From positions 1 through 44,923 of IMG/VR virus record IMGVR_UViG_3300008261_000182: a stretch of 44,923 nt of DNA; one strand, given 5' to 3'. The position numbers and the translations under genes are program-made. Position 1 is the first letter of the stretch, and every line of letters starts with the position of its first letter. This stretch comes from a virus. Below the pieces are notes generated by a model. The model made no database searches, was not told the origin of the DNA, and was given only the letters and a program-made list of their open reading frames with translations. Below, piece after piece: positions 44,407 through 44,923 of the stretch.

Positions 44407-44923
44407 TTAACAAGGTCCTCCCCAGCTTGAAGTTACTCCAACTCCATCAATTAATAATGTCTCTCCTGAAGCAGGAGCTGAGACAGTCTTATAGTGTGTA
44501 TTGTTACCATTCAATGGTGTAGTAAGCCCTACGTTTGTGTATAGTACCTTACCCAATGTTACTACCGCATTAAATAAAGAAGATGCCGATCCAGTAATAT
44601 ACACTGTAATTGGTGTCCCAGTACCTGCACAGGCAACAGATGAACTACCCCATCCATAAGTATTAGGAGATGTAGTTACATCAAAGTAAATAGTGAACTG
44701 ACTTTGATCCGCTGGACACATTGCTTTCGCTATAACCACTCCAGACGAATTTACTTGTATGTAATTACCAGAGACAACTTTATAGAATCCAGCAGCTAAA
44801 GGTGTTGTCCCTTCATCATCACTAAATACTAGGTCTCCGATCTCTGGCTCTGTCTCTCCAACCCCACCGTCAACATTTTCAAAGTAATAAGTCTCAGTTA
44901 TTGCTGATGAGCAAGCGTTAGCT
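44407..44923 (-). CDS. Virion protein with repeated strand-rich modules, partial
   Basis: The frame is open to the right window edge, so the start lies beyond it; 171 residues are visible. Two module-like parts can be seen: ETYYFENVDGGVGETEPEIG, FSDDEGTTPLAAGFYKVVSG and VNSSGVVIAKAMCP, then FTIYFDVTT, VVTLGKVLYTNVGLTTPLNG and LIDGVGVTSSWGGPC. GD.VF.D...TPL.AG.Y......I.V...G.V is a repeat I know from appendage proteins of Bacteroidota phages. It is probably the C-terminal part of a larger structural or adhesion protein. Confidence 0.6.
   Translation of the reverse strand, partial: ANACSSAITETYYFENVDGGVGETEPEIGDLVFSDDEGTTPLAAGFYKVVSGNYIQVNSSGVVIAKAMCPADQSQFTIYFDVTTSPNTYGWGSSSVACAGTGTPITVYITGSASSLFNAVVTLGKVLYTNVGLTTPLNGNNTHYKTVSAPASGETLLIDGVGVTSSWGGPC

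Noticed and set aside
1-44923. CRISPR array, complete tRNA gene, insertion sequence or integrase
   Set aside because: No regular spacer-repeat pattern, no complete cloverleaf, no transposase or recombinase reading frame was found.

Overview
The window looks like part of a lytic tailed-phage genome infecting a member of the Bacteroidota. It is probably a short-tailed (podovirus-like) phage, because three consecutive genes resemble the T7-type internal virion or ejection proteins and include one giant 3,206-residue protein. The host assignment rests on upstream elements matching the Bacteroidota -7 box TAnnTTTG, on A-rich leaders with no Shine-Dalgarno sequence, and on protein families such as the BT4734/VirE-like primase. 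I see no integrase, tRNA gene, CRISPR array or insertion sequence. Terminase, portal, capsid, DNA polymerase and RNA polymerase are absent, so both window ends are cuts inside a larger genome.

Layout. (1) 1-13,294, minus strand: a lysis cassette (two small holin-like proteins, a PAS-domain membrane protein, a GH19 endolysin cut by the window edge), two small unknowns, a GIY-YIG endonuclease, a 2,253-residue tail fibre with a C-terminal S74 self-cleaving chaperone, a small spike-base-like protein, a run of tiny Lys/Arg-rich proteins, and phage groES and groEL. A lone plus-strand winged-helix gene sits at 11.1 kb. (2) 13.3-14.6 kb: a repeat-rich non-coding region between the divergent arms, a candidate replication origin or control region. 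(3) 14,623-29,312, plus strand: an early arm of about 45 tightly packed, mostly tiny genes joined by ATGA overlaps. It leads into a recombination and replication block (ERF annealing protein, PD-(D/E)XK exonuclease, primase-helicase, SF2 helicase, VRR-NUC nuclease, DUF1599 protein). (4) 29,313-44,923, minus strand: virion genes (metallophosphoesterase, giant polyvalent protein, two further internal proteins, a GNAT-like protein, two structural proteins). The two arms converge at 29.31 kb, where the stop codons abut; a terminator at 29.48 kb ends the virion operon.

Most notable. Two complete type I hammerhead ribozymes (15,233-15,282 and 15,511-15,566) lie between tiny early genes, each directly after a stop codon and about 20 nt before the next start, so the early polycistronic RNA should cut itself there. 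The lysis cassette contains a protein combining a chemoreceptor-type PAS domain, a coiled coil and two membrane spans, suggesting signal-gated lysis. The chaperonin genes are in the order groEL-groES, and an intrinsic terminator for the opposing winged-helix gene is encoded inside groES. The exonuclease N-terminus is split between two frames. A 44-nt element folds like the acceptor/T-arm half of a tRNA. A folded leader RNA precedes the early operon, and GTGTCG-type repeats occur in both large non-coding regions.

How the genes work together (inference). The small early genes probably act on the host. ERF, exonuclease, primase-helicase, SF2 helicase and nuclease support replication and recombination. 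The chaperonin pair folds phage or host proteins. The giant protein and its two neighbours are packaged and ejected with the DNA. The lysis cassette ends the cycle. All calls come from reading the sequence; no database search was run.
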